Origin: Chitinivorax tropicus
Lineage (GTDB): Bacteria; Pseudomonadota; Gammaproteobacteria; Burkholderiales; SCOH01
DNA length: 33,942 nt
Reading direction: 5' to 3'
Assembly: GCF_014202905.1 (NCBI RefSeq)
Contig: NZ_JACHHY010000030.1
Span: 3,802-37,743 of the forward strand
Notes under the pieces: generated by a model
What the model saw: only the letters and a program-made list of their open reading frames with translations
Told to the model about the DNA's origin: nothing
Databases searched by the model: none
Translations under genes and position numbers: made by a program
Part shown: one piece after another, positions 33,845 to 33,942 of the stretch
How positions within the stretch are numbered: the stretch's first letter is position 1
How the letters are laid out: every line of letters starts with the position of its first letter

Positions 33845-33942
33845 TGAACTGACCTTTCCCCACCACGGGATACCAAGAATTAGTTAGCATGGAGGGCGAT
33901 AGGAGCTCACATGCGCAAGGCGAGATTCAACGAAGTCCAGAT
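33845..33942 (+). mobile_element. Left end of an IS3-family element, cut by window edge
   Basis: TGAACTGACCTTTCCCC at 33845 resembles the terminal inverted repeat of some IS3-family elements. It lies about 65 nt before the start of an OrfA-like reading frame, the usual spacing. The rest of the element is outside the window. Confidence 0.55.
33911..33942 (+). CDS. IS3-family transposase OrfA, N-terminal fragment
   Basis: Starts with ATG 33911, with AGGAG 5 nt upstream, and reads MRKARFNEVQ before the edge. IS3-family OrfA proteins commonly begin MRK/MKK-x-RF-x-E-x-QI, followed by a helix-turn-helix. Only ten residues are visible. Confidence 0.6.
   Translation, partial: MRKARFNEVQ

Overview
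The window looks like a Gram-negative bacterial chromosome, most likely a betaproteobacterium of the Neisseriales/Chromobacteriaceae type. This is my inference from the flagellar gene types (P- and L-ring genes, a FliA-type sigma factor), a Vibrio/beta-type M9 collagenase, and an Rhs protein with a LysM insert. No rRNA, tRNA or CRISPR array was found, so the taxonomy is tentative.

Left part (1-7.7 kb, minus strand): a three-gene operon of tetratricopeptide-repeat (TPR) proteins is followed downstream by a very large Rhs/YD-repeat protein that runs off the left edge, so its C-terminal (often toxic) tip is not visible. Next to the TPR promoter region lies a decayed IS5-family element (about 7.73-8.20 kb).

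Middle part (8.5-13.8 kb): two secreted zinc metalloproteases on the plus strand, an M9 collagenase and a lipoprotein with an HExxH motif, flank a lone tyrosine recombinase on the minus strand. Both proteases have Thr-Pro linkers. In the lipoprotein the linker is an uninterrupted run of 38 hexanucleotide units.

Right part (13.9-33.6 kb, minus strand): one unbroken, tightly overlapped run of flagellar genes. In transcription order it reads fliQ-fliR-flhB-flhA-flgF-flgG-flgA-flgH-flgI-flgB-flgC-fliE-fliF-fliG-fliH-fliI-fliJ-fliK-flgD-flgE-fliM-fliN-fliO-fliP-sigma28. It encodes the export gate, ATPase complex, MS/C/P/L rings, rod, hook and a dedicated FliA-like sigma factor. No flagellin, cap, hook-filament junction, stator, flgJ, flgM or chemotaxis gene lies in the window.

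Several parts are reduced. The FliG-position protein is only 184 aa and has no room for the torque domain. The FliM-like protein is 258 aa and begins directly after an in-frame stop, without the CheY-binding motif. FlgH has no lipobox and FlgD is short. The run could be a secondary flagellum whose filament and motor genes lie elsewhere, or a hook-basal-body secretion structure with a degenerate motor.

Base composition becomes visibly more AT-rich towards the operon head. An IS3-family element begins just beyond it at the right edge.
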